DNA of 64,000 bases. Source: Alcanivorax sp. S6407. GTDB taxonomy: Bacteria; Pseudomonadota; Gammaproteobacteria; Pseudomonadales; Alcanivoracaceae. Shown here piece by piece: positions 36,540 to 47,289 of this stretch; the first letter of the stretch is position 1, and the number at the start of each line of letters is the position of its first letter. The notes beneath the pieces are model-generated. The model was not told the origin of the DNA, made no database searches, and saw only the letters and a list, made by a program, of their open reading frames with translations. The DNA is taken from positions 391,563-455,562 of the forward strand of contig NZ_JALKBH010000004.1 in the NCBI RefSeq assembly GCF_023016115.1, given 5' to 3'. Both the position numbers and the translations under genes were made by a program.

Positions 36540-39500
36540 TCAGTGGCGTTTTTATTCAGCGACCCAAGCTGGCCATGGTAGTGGGGCTGGTGATTACCTT
36601 CACCGGCCTGCTGGCCATGAAGCTGTTGCCCATCTCGGAATACCCGGAAGTGGCGCCACCGCAGATTTCCGTAAGCGCCAGCTGGCCCGGCGCCTCGGCG
36701 GCGATCATGGAAGAATCCGTGGGTCAGGTCATCGAAGATGTGGTCAACGGGGTGGAAGGCATGGAATACATGTCCTCCAGCTCCTCCAATAATGGCAGCT
36801 ATTCGCTGTCGATCACTTTCGAAGTAGGCGAAGACCCGGACATGGCCCTGGTACGGGTGCAGAACCGGGTAAAACTGGCGGAACCTTCGCTGCCCGCGGA
36901 AGTGCGCGCCCAGGGCCTGACCATCGACAAGCGCTCCCCGGACATTCTCTTCACCATCAACCTGTATTCCCCGGATGGCTCACTGGATGAGCTGTTCATC
37001 GCCAACTACAGCCTGCTGAACGTGCAGAACCCCCTGAAACGGGTGGAAGGGGTCTCGGATGTGAGCGTGTTCAGTGCCGCGGATTACTCCATGCGGCTGT
37101 GGATGGATCCGCCCAAGATGACCGCCCTTGGCATCACTCCTGAAGATATTTCCAACGCCCTGCGCGAACAGAACGTGCAGGCACCGGCGGGCAAGATTGG
37201 CGCGCCCCCGTTTGACGGCACCCTGAGCACGGAATACGCCCTGCAGGTGGAAGGCCGCCTCAAGGACGCGAAAGAGTTCGAGAACATCATCCTGCGTGCC
37301 GACGAGAACGGTGCCATGGTGCGACTTGGCGATGTGAGCCGAATCGAACTGGGACAGCTTTCCTACAGCATTGCCGCCAACTACCAGAATCATCCCACCA
37401 CGGTGATGGCCGCCTACCTGGCCCCCGGCGCCAATGCCCTGGCCACCGGCGATGCCCTCAAGCTGGCACTGAAGGAACAGAGCAAGACCTTCCCCGATGG
37501 CCTCGACTACGCCATCGGCTATGACACCACCCGCTATGTGGAAGTGGCCATTCGCCAGGTGACCACCTCGCTGCTGATGGCAGTGGGGCTGGTGATCCTG
37601 ATTACCTTTATTTTCCTCGGCGACTGGCGTCCGACCCTGGTACCCACGGTGGTGATTCCGGTCTCCCTGATCGGCACCCTGGCGGTGATGCTGGTGGCTG
37701 ACATGTCCATCAACACCATCACCCTGTTCGGCCTGATTCTGGCCATCGGTATCGTGGTGGACGATGCCATCCTGGTGGTGGAAAACACCGACCGGCATTT
37801 GCATGAAGACCCGAACATCAGCACCCGCGATGCGGTGACCCGCACCATGGAAGAAGTCACCGGCCCGATCATCGCCACCACCCTGGTCTTGCTGGCGGTA
37901 TTCGTGCCGGTGGCACTGATGCCGGGGATCACCGGCATCATGTACAACCAGTTCTCGGTGACCATCTGTGTGGCGGTGGTGATTTCCTCCATCTGTGCCC
38001 TGAGCCTGAGCCCGGCGGTGGCCAGCCTGGTGTTACGGCGAGACAAGGGGGAAGCCGCCTGGTACCGCGCCTTTAATAATGGCTTTGCCAAGGTCACCCT
38101 GGGTTACTCCCGTGTGGTCGGCGCCCTGCTGGGCCGGCGGGGCCTGACCCTGGTGCTCTACGGGCTGATCATGGCCGGGTTGTTCTTCGCTGCCCGGGCC
38201 GTACCCACCGGCTTTGTGCCGGCCGAGGACAAGGGCCTGCTGCTGGTGAATGTGCAGCTCCCGGATGCCGCCTCCATCAACCGCACCGAGGCGGTGGTCG
38301 AGCAGGTTCAGAACCTGCTCAGCAACGACCCCGCCGTGGAGTCCGCCACCATGATCGCCGGCTTCTCCATGCTTACCGGTGGCGTGCAGAGTAACGGCGG
38401 TACCGGCTTTGTGGTACTCAAGCACTGGGATGAACGCCCGGACTTCCAGGACATTTCCCTGGCCGTGTCGGCCCGCGTCACCCAGCAGGCCTACCAGGCC
38501 ATACCGGAAGCCCAGATCCAGTCTTTCCCGCCGCCCTCAGTACCTGGCATGGGCGCAGTGGGTGGCCTGGAACTGGTACTGGAAGACACCCTGGGCCGCA
38601 GCCATGCGGATCTGGCCGGCGCCATGCAAATCCTCACCGCCGCCGCTAACCAGTCCGCGCTGATCGGTAGCGCCTACACCAGCTTCCGCGCCAACGTGCC
38701 CATGTACCGGATCGATATCGACCGCAACAAGGCCAAGACCCTGCAAGTGCCGCTGACCAATATCTTCTCGGCACTGCAAAGTCACCTGGGTTCCAGCTAT
38801 ATCAATGACTTCTCCCTGTTCGGGCGCACCTTCCGGGTGATGATGCAGGCTGACCCGGAATATCGCTCGGACCTGAAGGATCTGGAACGGCTCTACGCAC
38901 GCAGCAACAACGGCGACATGGTACCGCTTTCCACCCTGCTCACCAGTGAGCCGGTGCTGGGTGCGGACATCAGTAACCGCTATAACCTCTACCGCTCGGC
39001 CATCCTGCGCGCCCAACCCGCTGGCGGCGTCTCCAGTGGCGATGCCATGAACGAGCTGGAACGGATCGCGGCCGAAGTATTGCCGGCTGGCTATCAGGTG
39101 GAATGGACCGGGCAGAGCTATCAGGAACGCAAGGCGGGCAGCCAGATTGGTATCGCCTTTGCCCTGGCCATGGTGTTCATCTATCTGTTCCTGGTGGCCC
39201 AGTATGAAAGCTGGTCGATTCCGGCGGCAATCATCCTGGTGGTGCCCATTGCCGTGGCCGGCGCCATCGGTGGCCTGCTGATGGTGGGGCAGATAGGCAT
39301 ACCCCAGCTGGGAGCACTGGATCTGTTTGCCCAGGTGGGGCTTGTGCTATTGATTGGCCTGGCCGCCAAGAACGCCATCCTGATCGTGGAATTTGCCCGG
39401 GAACGGCGCGAGCAGGAAGGGCTGAGCATCCTCGAAGCCGCCGCCGAAGCCGGCCGGCTACGCTTCCGCGCCGTGTGCATGACAGCCCTGTCCTTTGTGC

Positions 39501-39679
39501 TGGGCATCCTGCCGCTGGCCTTTGCCAGCGGTGCCGGCATGTTCAGCCAGCTTTCACTCGGTCATACGGTGATGTGGGGCATGCTGGCAGCACTGCTGAT
39601 AGGCACCCCGATGATCCCCGCCTTCTATGCCATCGTGCAGGGCACCCGGGAAAGCCTGAAACAGAAACTTATGAAGTGA
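36536..39679 (+). CDS. RND multidrug efflux permease (AcrB/HAE1 type)
   Basis: A 1047-residue proton-driven trimeric pump. It has the HAE1 N-terminus ([20 protein letters not shown]), the proton-relay acidic pair in [12 protein letters not shown], and the C-terminal [15 protein letters not shown]. It begins with a GTG that overlaps the adaptor stop (GTGA), so translation is coupled. No outer-membrane factor gene is adjacent, so a TolC-like partner elsewhere is expected. Confidence 0.96.
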   Translation: MISGVFIQRPKLAMVVGLVITFTGLLAMKLLPISEYPEVAPPQISVSASWPGASAAIMEESVGQVIEDVVNGVEGMEYMSSSSSNNGSYSLSITFEVGEDPDMALVRVQNRVKLAEPSLPAEVRAQGLTIDKRSPDILFTINLYSPDGSLDELFIANYSLLNVQNPLKRVEGVSDVSVFSAADYSMRLWMDPPKMTALGITPEDISNALREQNVQAPAGKIGAPPFDGTLSTEYALQVEGRLKDAKEFENIILRADENGAMVRLGDVSRIELGQLSYSIAANYQNHPTTVMAAYLAPGANALATGDALKLALKEQSKTFPDGLDYAIGYDTTRYVEVAIRQVTTSLLMAVGLVILITFIFLGDWRPTLVPTVVIPVSLIGTLAVMLVADMSINTITLFGLILAIGIVVDDAILVVENTDRHLHEDPNISTRDAVTRTMEEVTGPIIATTLVLLAVFVPVALMPGITGIMYNQFSVTICVAVVISSICALSLSPAVASLVLRRDKGEAAWYRAFNNGFAKVTLGYSRVVGALLGRRGLTLVLYGLIMAGLFFAARAVPTGFVPAEDKGLLLVNVQLPDAASINRTEAVVEQVQNLLSNDPAVESATMIAGFSMLTGGVQSNGGTGFVVLKHWDERPDFQDISLAVSARVTQQAYQAIPEAQIQSFPPPSVPGMGAVGGLELVLEDTLGRSHADLAGAMQILTAAANQSALIGSAYTSFRANVPMYRIDIDRNKAKTLQVPLTNIFSALQSHLGSSYINDFSLFGRTFRVMMQADPEYRSDLKDLERLYARSNNGDMVPLSTLLTSEPVLGADISNRYNLYRSAILRAQPAGGVSSGDAMNELERIAAEVLPAGYQVEWTGQSYQERKAGSQIGIAFALAMVFIYLFLVAQYESWSIPAAIILVVPIAVAGAIGGLLMVGQIGIPQLGALDLFAQVGLVLLIGLAAKNAILIVEFARERREQEGLSILEAAAEAGRLRFRAVCMTALSFVLGILPLAFASGAGMFSQLSLGHTVMWGMLAALLIGTPMIPAFYAIVQGTRESLKQKLMK

Positions 39680-39751
39680 ACACTATTCAATAACCTGACA
39701 CACTGGCGGACCTCAACTAAATTGGCTGCCCACTTAACAAGGAGAGTCCCC

Positions 39752-41353
39752 ATGGCTAAAAGGATCTTGCTGCTACCGGCATTGATGCTGATGGCACTAG
39801 CCAGCACCGCCTGCGCCGAAGAATCCGGCGCTGAAACCCAGACCAAACAACCCAACATCCTGGTGATCTGGGGCGACGACATCGGTTGGCAGAATGTCAG
39901 CGCCTACGGCATGGGCACCATGGGTTACACCACGCCCAACATCGACAGCATCGGCAATGAAGGCATTCGCTTCACCGATCACTACGCGCAGCCTTCCTGC
40001 ACTGCAGGGCGTGCGGCCTTCATTACCGGCCAATATCCGATCCGCTCCGGCATGACCACCGTGGGCCAGCCCGGCGATGCCCTGGGCCTGCAGGCCAAAT
40101 CTCCTTCCCTGGCAGCCGTACTGAAAGACGCAGGCTACGCCACTGGCCAGTTCGGCAAGAACCATCTGGGTGATCGCAACGAGCATCTGCCCACCGTGCA
40201 TGGCTTCGACGAATTCTTCGGCAATCTGTACCACCTCAATACCCAGGAGGAAGCCGAGCAACGCGACTACCAGAACTTCGCCAAGGCCTACTCCGGCGAC
40301 CTGGAAAGTTACGAGAAGAAGTTCGGCACCCGTGGCGTATTGCATTGCTACGCCACCGACAAGAAAGATGGCAGCAAGGATCCGCGCTTTGGCATGATGG
40401 GCAAACAGAAGTGTGAAGACACCGGCCCCCTCACCCAGGAACGGATGAAGGACTTTGATGCTGCTGAAGTGATTCCCAAGGCGGAAGACTTCATGAAGCA
40501 GGCCAAGGACAACGACAAACCGTTCTTCGTCTGGCTGAACACCACCCGCATGCATCTTTACACCCGTCTTGATGACAAGTGGCGCTACGCCGCCGAAAAA
40601 TATTCATCCGAAGCGGACTATCACGGCTCCGGCATGATGCAACACGACCATGACATCGGCCTGGTGCTGGAATGGCTGAAAGAGAACGGTCTGGATGAAA
40701 ACACCATCATCTGGTACTCCACCGATAACGGTCCGGAACACTCCTCCTGGCCCCATGGTGCCACCACCCCGTTCCGCGGTGAGAAGATGACCACCTATGA
40801 AGGCGGTGTCCGCGTCATTTCCATGCTCAAGTGGCCTGAGCAGATCCAGGCAGGGCAAACCCTTAACGGCATCCAGAGCCACATGGACATGTTCACCAGC
40901 CTGGCCGCCGCCGCCGGCGTGGACAATGTGGCCGACAAGGTGATGAAAGAGAAGAAGCAGTACATCGATGGTGTGAACAACCTGCCCTACTGGGAAGGAG
41001 AAGCCGAACAGTCTGCGCGCAACCATTTGTTCTATTACTACGAGTCCAAGCTCACCGCGGTGCGCATGGGCCCGTGGAAATTCCACTTCTCCACCAAGGA
41101 AGACTATTACGCCAACCTGGTAGGCAGGACCGCACCGCTGGTGTTCAACCTGCGCATGGACCCCTTCGAGAGTTATGACAACTCGGATTCCTATGGCCAC
41201 CTGATGCAGAAAGTATCCTGGTTGATGCAACCCATGGGTGAATTGATGGGACAGCACCTGCAGACCCTGGCCAAGTACCCACCGGTGCAAGGCGGCAAGA
41301 GCTTCGACATGTCCAACGTGGTTGAAGAGTTCATCAACAAGTCCAAGCAGTAA
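39752..41353 (+). CDS. Exported sulfatase, copy 1
   Basis: A 533-residue alkaline-phosphatase-superfamily sulfatase with a signal peptide (cleavage near STACA). Metal-binding [12 protein letters not shown] (Asp42, Asp43), the formylglycine site [12 protein letters not shown] (Cys83, of C-x-A-x-R form) and [16 protein letters not shown] are present. The Cys must be converted to formylglycine by an enzyme encoded elsewhere. AAGGAG precedes the ATG. A terminator and a paralogue follow. Confidence 0.92.
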   Translation: MAKRILLLPALMLMALASTACAEESGAETQTKQPNILVIWGDDIGWQNVSAYGMGTMGYTTPNIDSIGNEGIRFTDHYAQPSCTAGRAAFITGQYPIRSGMTTVGQPGDALGLQAKSPSLAAVLKDAGYATGQFGKNHLGDRNEHLPTVHGFDEFFGNLYHLNTQEEAEQRDYQNFAKAYSGDLESYEKKFGTRGVLHCYATDKKDGSKDPRFGMMGKQKCEDTGPLTQERMKDFDAAEVIPKAEDFMKQAKDNDKPFFVWLNTTRMHLYTRLDDKWRYAAEKYSSEADYHGSGMMQHDHDIGLVLEWLKENGLDENTIIWYSTDNGPEHSSWPHGATTPFRGEKMTTYEGGVRVISMLKWPEQIQAGQTLNGIQSHMDMFTSLAAAAGVDNVADKVMKEKKQYIDGVNNLPYWEGEAEQSARNHLFYYYESKLTAVRMGPWKFHFSTKEDYYANLVGRTAPLVFNLRMDPFESYDNSDSYGHLMQKVSWLMQPMGELMGQHLQTLAKYPPVQGGKSFDMSNVVEEFINKSKQ

Positions 41354-41365
41354 TCTTTACGCCAC

Positions 41366-41395
41366 AACGGGCAGAACGCGGTTCTGCCCGTTTTT
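41366..41395 (+). terminator. Terminator between the two sulfatase genes
   Basis: AACGGGCAGAAC-GCG-GTTCTGCCCGTT, a 12-base perfect stem, ends in TTTTT. The paralogues are therefore probably transcribed separately, at least in part. Confidence 0.9.
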
Positions 41396-41441
41396 CGTTT
41401 CCTGAAACGGAGCCGCCTGCGCGCGGGCAAGGAGCCCTGAC

Positions 41442-42983
41442 ATGCACTACCGCACACTTCTTATTCCCTTCATCTTTCTGCTGTCACTTGCCAATACGGC
41501 CTGTGCAGAAACCAGCGCCAGCGAAGAAAAACGTCCCAACATCCTGGTGATCTGGGGCGATGACGTGGGCATGTGGAATATCAGCGCTTACCATCGAGGC
41601 ATGATGGGCGGCACCACCCCCAACATCGATCGTATCGCCAACGACGGCATGATCTTCATGGATCACTACGCCCAGGCCTCCTGTACCGCTGGACGTGCCG
41701 CCTTCCTCACTGGCCAGTATCCCATGCGCACAGGCCTGAGCACGGTTGGCCTGCCCGGCGCCAAGCAAGGGCTGCAGGCCAAGGACGTGACGCTGGCAGA
41801 ACTGCTCAAGGAAAAGGGCTATGCCACTGGCCAGTTCGGCAAGAACCATCTCGGCGATCGTGACGAGCACCTGCCAACGGCCCACGGCTTCGATGAATTC
41901 TTCGGCATTCTCTATCACCTCAATGCCGGCGAATACGCAGAACAGGTTGATTACCCCAAGAACCCCGAAAAATACAACATGCAGCTGCGCGGCGTAACCC
42001 ACTCCTGGGCTCAGGAAGATGGCAGCCAGAAGATTGAAGATCTCGGCCCCTTTGGTCGTGAACGTCAGCGCAACCTGGACCAGGAAGTACTGGAACAGAG
42101 CCAGCGCTTCATCAAGGACGCCGTGGAAGCGGACAAGCCGTTCTTCGTGTGGCACAACACCACCCGCATGCACTACCGCACCAACCTCAACAAGGACTAT
42201 GACGGCAAAAGCGGTTATGGCATTTACGCCGACGGCATGATGGAAATGGACGATGATGTGGGCGCCCTGCTGGATCAGCTGGAGGAGCTGGGCGTGGCCG
42301 ACAACACCATCATCATGTTCTCCACCGACAACGGTGCCGCGACCAACTCCTGGCCGGATGGCGGCAACCAGCCGTTCCACGGCGAAAAAGGCGTGGGCGG
42401 CTGGGAAGGCGGCTTCCGCGTGCCGATGCTGGTGAAATGGAAAGACCATATTCCTGCCGGCGTTTCCACCGGGGAATTCATGACCATGGAAGACTGGCTG
42501 CCGACGTTCATGTCCTGGGTCGGTGAACCGGATCTGAAAGATGAACTACTCAAGGGCAAGAAGGTCGCCGGCAAGAAGTACAAGGTCCATCTGGATGGCT
42601 ACGACCAGAGCGACATGCTGCTGAACCAGGGCAAGACCAAGCGCAAGGAGTTCTACTACTTCACCGAGACCACCTTCCATGGTTTGCGCTATGGCGACTG
42701 GAAGCTGCTGTTCATCGATCAGGAAGAATGGTTCCGGGGCCAGCAGGTTCCGCTGACTTCACCCTTCATTATCAATCTAAAGCAGGACCCCTTCGAGCGC
42801 TTTATCCATTCCCGTGGCTACGATGAATGGGCCGAGAACCGCAGCTGGATTCTTGGTCCAGCCGCCGCCCAGATTGGTCAGTTCGTGCAGTCTTTCAAGG
42901 AGTTCCCGCCGACCCAGGAAAGCATGTCGGTGCAGGTCACGGACATTTCCAAAATGATCAGCGAGCAGTCGCATAGCCGCTAG
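41442..42983 (+). CDS. Exported sulfatase, copy 2
   Basis: A 513-residue paralogue of the preceding gene, with the same N-terminal layout (SLANTACA signal cleavage, [19 protein letters not shown]), the same [12 protein letters not shown] formylglycine site (Cys81), [20 protein letters not shown], and FSTDNGAATNSWPDGGNQPF. The C-terminal third diverges from copy 1, suggesting different substrates. AAGGAG precedes the ATG. Probably an ancient tandem duplication. Confidence 0.92.
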   Translation: MHYRTLLIPFIFLLSLANTACAETSASEEKRPNILVIWGDDVGMWNISAYHRGMMGGTTPNIDRIANDGMIFMDHYAQASCTAGRAAFLTGQYPMRTGLSTVGLPGAKQGLQAKDVTLAELLKEKGYATGQFGKNHLGDRDEHLPTAHGFDEFFGILYHLNAGEYAEQVDYPKNPEKYNMQLRGVTHSWAQEDGSQKIEDLGPFGRERQRNLDQEVLEQSQRFIKDAVEADKPFFVWHNTTRMHYRTNLNKDYDGKSGYGIYADGMMEMDDDVGALLDQLEELGVADNTIIMFSTDNGAATNSWPDGGNQPFHGEKGVGGWEGGFRVPMLVKWKDHIPAGVSTGEFMTMEDWLPTFMSWVGEPDLKDELLKGKKVAGKKYKVHLDGYDQSDMLLNQGKTKRKEFYYFTETTFHGLRYGDWKLLFIDQEEWFRGQQVPLTSPFIINLKQDPFERFIHSRGYDEWAENRSWILGPAAAQIGQFVQSFKEFPPTQESMSVQVTDISKMISEQSHSR

Positions 42984-43017
42984 CCGCTCTGCGGCCGCAA
43001 CAGGCAACACGCAAACC

Positions 43018-43083
43018 TTCGCGCCAGGCACTACTGGCGCGAAGTCGAGGCGCCTTTCGCGGTGGAACCACCGCTCCCACAGA
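43018..43083. repeat. Hairpin plus single REP after the sulfatases
   Basis: TTCGCGCCAG-GCACTA-CTGGCGCGAA (43018-43043) is a perfect 10-base stem. A REP of the GGTGGAACCACC type (43057-43083, CGGTGGAACCACCGCTCCCA) follows. Confidence 0.65.
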
Positions 43084-43174
43084 ACGCGCCAGCATGCTCT
43101 GCATGTGATTCCCCTTTACCGCATGGGTCTGTAATACTGCTTCTCTGATTCGTCGTTCATTACCAGGTTCATTC

Positions 43175-45493
43175 ATGTCCAAGCGCAAGGCGCAGCGCCA
43201 CAAGAAGCAAACCAACAGCTCACCCAATCCAGAGCCAACAGATAACGGCATGAAGGTGTCGCCCCTACAGAAGGGCCTGCTGCTGGTGGCACTGCTGGCG
43301 CTGGCAGGCGCCATCCTGGTGTCGGTACTGCCTCGGGATTTTTTCGTTTTCGATAACACCACCGCGCCGAATACGCTTGCAACGATTCAGTCGGACAAAC
43401 CCCATCCTCCGCAAGCCAGCTTTACCGGCGCCGCCCATTGCGGCCAGTGTCACCAGAACGAAGTGGCAGACTGGCAGGGTTCGCATCATGATCTGGCCAT
43501 GCAACCGGTAAACAGCGACACCGTGCTGGGCGATTTTTCCGATATCTCTTTCACTGCTGACGGCGTGCGCAGTCAGTTTTTCCGTGATGGCGATGATTTC
43601 AAAGTACGCACCGATGGTCCTGACGGCTCGTTGCAAACCTATACCCTGCGTTACACCTTTGGTGCCATTCCCCTGCAACAATATCTGGTGGAATTTCCTG
43701 GCGGCCGGCTGCAGGTACTGGGCATTGCCTGGGACAGCCGCCCCGCCAGTGAAGGAGGCCAGCGCTGGTTTCAGATGTACCCTGATCAGGGTGTAGATCA
43801 TGAGCATCGCCTGCACTGGACCCAACGCTCGCAGAACTGGAACTTCATGTGTGCCGAGTGTCACTCCACCCAACTGGAAAAAAACTACAACCCGGTGGAC
43901 GACAGCTACGCCACCACCTGGTCGGATATCGACGTCACCTGTGAAGCCTGCCATGGCCCCGGCTCCAATCATCTGTTGTGGAGTGATCCGCAACAACAGG
44001 CGCAATACCATTTCGGCGACAACCTTGGACTCACCCATCGTTTCCATGAACGAGACGGCGTGACATGGCAGCGCGATGCCGACAACAAACCGGTACGCAG
44101 CCACCCGCTCACCACCGAAACCGAAATCCAGACCTGCGCCGCCTGCCACTCGCGGCGCTCGCAACCCTTCGAGGATGACCGCACCGGGCAACCGCTGATG
44201 GACAGTTTCCTGCCCGCCACCCTGGATGAAGGCCTCTATCATGCGGATGGCCAGGTAGACGACGAGGTGTTTGTCTATGGTTCCTTTATGCAGAGCCTGA
44301 TGTACGACAAGGGCGTCACCTGCAGCGACTGCCACAACCCGCACAGCCTGGAACTGAAAGCAGAGGGCAATAACCTTTGCCTGCAATGTCATGAGCCCGT
44401 GTATGACACGCCCGAGCATCATTTCCATGAGCAGAACGGTGGCGGCAGCCAGTGTGTGGACTGCCATATGCCGGCAAAGACCTTCATGCAGGTTGATGCC
44501 CGCCGCGATCACAGCTTCCGCATTCCCCGCCCGGATCTGAGCGAGACACTGGGCACCCCCAATTCCTGCAACCAGTGCCATACAGATCAGTCAGCCAGTT
44601 GGGCCACAGAAAAACTGCAGCAATGGTTCGGTCACCTGCCACAAGGGCACCAACAGTTTGCGGAAATTCTGCACGCCGCCCGTCAGGGTGAAGTGCCTGT
44701 AGGTGATCTCACCGGGGTGCTCGGCAACCCCGGCCAACCGGATATTGCCCGCGCCACCGCCGCACGCCTGCTGGCACCACAACTCTCTGGCGAAGCCGTG
44801 CAGGCACTGGCGCGAGCACTGAACAATGACAGTGCACAGATTCGTCAGGCCGCCATCACCTCACTGCAGCCTTTGCCACTCAACCAACGCTGGCCCCTGC
44901 TCAGCCCCTTGCTGAGCGATCCGCAGCGGGTGGTTCGCATCACGGCTGCCGAGGCACTGGCTGATGTGCCTGTGAATGAAGTGCCAGCGGCGCAGCAACG
45001 CCCGCTGATGAAGGCCTTCAACGAATTCGAGCAGGCCCAGACCCACAATGCCGACACCCCCGGTGCACAGGTGAAACTGGGCAACTTCATGCTGGCACAG
45101 GGCTACCCGGACAGGGCGGAGCAGGCGTATCAACAAGCCCTGCAACTGGATCCCCACTGGACGGCGGCCTACGTCAACATGGCAGACCTATACCGCAGCC
45201 GCGGCAACGATGAGGCGGGCGAACAATTGCTTAAGCAGGGCCTCACGTTGCAACCAGCGCAACCGGACCTGTTGTTTGCCATGGGCTTGTTGAAAGTCCG
45301 CCAGCAGCAATATCAGCGCGCCCTCCCCTACCTGCACAAGGCGGCTGAAACCCTGCCGCAAAATGGCCGTTACCAGTATGTGTATGCGGTGGCACTGGAC
45401 AGTGTGGGGCAGCGGGACAAGGCGGTGGTGTGGTTGAAGCAGGCACGACCTACGCCTGAAATTGAACAGCTGCTGGCGCAGTGGGAAAGATGA
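43175..45493 (+). CDS. Octahaem c-type cytochrome fused to HEAT and TPR repeats
   Basis: A 772-residue protein. A membrane helix (residues about 34-52) anchors it. Eight CXXCH haem motifs follow: CGQCH, CAECH, CEACH, CAACH, CSDCH, CLQCH, CVDCH, CNQCH. Then come HEAT-like helices (NDSAQIRQAAITSLQPL; PQRVVRITAAEALADVP) and TPR repeats (RAEQAYQQALQLDPHWTAAY; AGEQLLKQGLTLQPAQPDLL). It resembles the multihaem cytochrome c554/nitrite-reductase-like proteins with C-terminal TPRs. An electron-transfer role in the periplasm is likely; the donor and acceptor are unknown. Confidence 0.93.
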   Translation: MSKRKAQRHKKQTNSSPNPEPTDNGMKVSPLQKGLLLVALLALAGAILVSVLPRDFFVFDNTTAPNTLATIQSDKPHPPQASFTGAAHCGQCHQNEVADWQGSHHDLAMQPVNSDTVLGDFSDISFTADGVRSQFFRDGDDFKVRTDGPDGSLQTYTLRYTFGAIPLQQYLVEFPGGRLQVLGIAWDSRPASEGGQRWFQMYPDQGVDHEHRLHWTQRSQNWNFMCAECHSTQLEKNYNPVDDSYATTWSDIDVTCEACHGPGSNHLLWSDPQQQAQYHFGDNLGLTHRFHERDGVTWQRDADNKPVRSHPLTTETEIQTCAACHSRRSQPFEDDRTGQPLMDSFLPATLDEGLYHADGQVDDEVFVYGSFMQSLMYDKGVTCSDCHNPHSLELKAEGNNLCLQCHEPVYDTPEHHFHEQNGGGSQCVDCHMPAKTFMQVDARRDHSFRIPRPDLSETLGTPNSCNQCHTDQSASWATEKLQQWFGHLPQGHQQFAEILHAARQGEVPVGDLTGVLGNPGQPDIARATAARLLAPQLSGEAVQALARALNNDSAQIRQAAITSLQPLPLNQRWPLLSPLLSDPQRVVRITAAEALADVPVNEVPAAQQRPLMKAFNEFEQAQTHNADTPGAQVKLGNFMLAQGYPDRAEQAYQQALQLDPHWTAAYVNMADLYRSRGNDEAGEQLLKQGLTLQPAQPDLLFAMGLLKVRQQQYQRALPYLHKAAETLPQNGRYQYVYAVALDSVGQRDKAVVWLKQARPTPEIEQLLAQWER

Positions 45494-45566
45494 ACCAGCT
45501 ATGAGCTATGAGTTTTCAGGATGGTGCTTTACCCAGCGAGGACCAGCAAGCTGACTCCCCCACTAC

Positions 45567-45742
45567 GAAGTCGCTGTAGGAGCGCCGCTTGAGGCGCGAA
45601 CCCGAGCCCTGGCGAGGGGAGATTCTGTCAGCCCGTACACACCTTTTTGAAGCCCCCCATAACCTGAAGCATCTGATCGCCCTGCTGCCGATTCCGTGCT
45701 TCGCACGGTTCGCGCCTCAAGCGGCGCTCCTACAGCGGCTTC
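45567..45742. repeat. Long inverted REP pair
   Basis: Arms at 45567-45602 and 45707-45742 match over 36 bases with one mismatch, headed by GCTGTAGGAGCGCCGCTTGA. Each arm is itself a REP with inner stem GCCGCTTGAGGC-like. The 104-base spacer shows no gene. The flanking gap (45494-45879) holds only this pair and the terminator below. Confidence 0.85.
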
Positions 45743-45829
45743 GCGGATCACGGCAGTCCCACCCGCTCCGCCCTTTCCGCTTGTTGTTTTTTCAACCTGT
45801 TGCGTGAAGCGTGCTGCTGCCGTTCAGGC

Positions 45830-45864
45830 ATAAAAAAACCCGGCGGTTTGCCGGGTTTTTTTTA
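45830..45864. terminator. Bidirectional terminator
   Basis: AACCCGGC-GGTTT-GCCGGGTT is flanked by A7 and T8. It sits after the octahaem gene and 16 bases beyond the stop of the minus-strand aldehyde dehydrogenase, and can serve both. Confidence 0.9.
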
Positions 45865-45879
45865 TGCCTGGACGGCGCC

Positions 45880-47289
45880 TTACTTGATCATCTTCTTGAT
45901 CATGTTCACCTTGTCCAGATACGGCGCATAGCGCATCTTGATATCGAACAGGGTGGTGGCCTTGAGGATGCCGCGCTGGTGCGAGAAGGCATCGAAAGAG
46001 TTCTTGCCGTGGTAGGCACCCATGCCACTCTCACCCACACCACCAAACGGCAGGTTCGGGTTGGCCACGTGCATCACGGTGTTGTTGATGCAGCCGCCAC
46101 CGAACTGGGTATTGGCCAGTACAAACTGCTCCACATCCTTGCTCTCGGTGAACAGGTACAGCGCCAGAGGATGTTCCGGCAGTTTCTTGATGTTGCCGAT
46201 TAGCTCTTCCATGGTGGAGTAGGTCACGATGGGCAGCACCGGGCCAAAGATCTCTTCCTGCATGACCGCATCGTCCATGCTCACGTCTTTCAGCAGGGTC
46301 GGTGCAATGAAGCGCTGGCTGGCATCGGTCTCGCCACCCACCAGCACCTTGGTCTTGTCGATCAGACCGGCGACACGATCAAAATGGCGATCATTGATCA
46401 TGCGCCCCAGATCCGGGCTCTGTACCGGGTTCTCGCCGTACCACTCCTTCAGGGTAGCCACCAGCTCCTTCTCGAAGGCGTCCTTGATGTCTGCATGGAC
46501 ATGCAAGTGATCCGGCGCCACACAGGTCTGGCCCACGTTCATCATCTTGCCAGCCAGGGTACGACGGGCAGCGATCTTCAGGTTGGCATCCTTGTGGATG
46601 ATGGTCGGGCTCTTGCCGCCCAGCTCCAGGGTCACCTTGGTCAGATGCTTGGCGGCAGCCGCCATCACGATACGACCAACGCGCGGGCTACCGGTAAAGA
46701 AGATGTGATCGAAGCGCTGCTCCAGCAGCACATTAGTCACCTCGGTGCTGCCCTTGAAGGTGGTCACGTATTCGTCGCTGAAGCATTCCTTCATCATCTT
46801 CTCCACCACGTCGGCCACGGTGGGGTTGAGAGAAGAAGGCTTGAGTACTGCCGTATTACCGGCAGCAATGGCACCGATCAGGGGCTGAACCAGCAGCAGG
46901 AAAGGATAGTTGTACGGACCCATCAGGAAGGTCACGCCCTGGGGAACAGACTCGATACGGCTGCGTCCCGGCTGCGCCCACAGGGTGGTGCCCACACGCT
47001 TGGGCTTCATCCAGCTCTTCAGGTGCTTGATGGTGTGCTTCAGATCTTCGTAGGCAGTGCTGATCTCGATGTAAGCCTCGAATTCCGGACGACCGATATC
47101 GGCTTTCAGGGCTTCCTGAATTTCGGTCTGGTACTTCACCAGGGCGTCCTTGAGCTTGTTTAGCTGCTGGATACGGAATTCAAAGCTCCGGGTGGCACCG
47201 GATTCGAAATAACGGCGCTGCTTGGCTACCGCCTCGGCAGCCCAGTCCTGAGACTGATTGATTTTGTTGTCGTCGAGTACCGCACCCAT
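45880..47289 (-). CDS. Aldehyde dehydrogenase, class 3 / coniferyl-aldehyde type
   Basis: A 469-residue NAD(P)-dependent enzyme oxidising aldehydes to acids. Key features are VTLELGGKSPTII (Glu222), VGQTCVAPDH (catalytic Cys256), FGPVLPIVTY and FGGVGESGMGAYHG. The short length and C-terminus match ALDH3 and coniferyl-aldehyde dehydrogenases, often used for fatty aldehydes from alkane or alcohol oxidation. AAGGAGG precedes the ATG at 47289. A palindrome lies 39 bases upstream. Confidence 0.94.
   Translation of the reverse strand: MGAVLDDNKINQSQDWAAEAVAKQRRYFESGATRSFEFRIQQLNKLKDALVKYQTEIQEALKADIGRPEFEAYIEISTAYEDLKHTIKHLKSWMKPKRVGTTLWAQPGRSRIESVPQGVTFLMGPYNYPFLLLVQPLIGAIAAGNTAVLKPSSLNPTVADVVEKMMKECFSDEYVTTFKGSTEVTNVLLEQRFDHIFFTGSPRVGRIVMAAAAKHLTKVTLELGGKSPTIIHKDANLKIAARRTLAGKMMNVGQTCVAPDHLHVHADIKDAFEKELVATLKEWYGENPVQSPDLGRMINDRHFDRVAGLIDKTKVLVGGETDASQRFIAPTLLKDVSMDDAVMQEEIFGPVLPIVTYSTMEELIGNIKKLPEHPLALYLFTESKDVEQFVLANTQFGGGCINNTVMHVANPNLPFGGVGESGMGAYHGKNSFDAFSHQRGILKATTLFDIKMRYAPYLDKVNMIKKMIK

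Noticed and set aside
36536-39679. Naming the RND pump as AcrB, MexB or MexF
   Set aside because: Motifs place it in HAE1, but substrate and orthology cannot be told by eye and no regulator or outer-membrane factor is adjacent.
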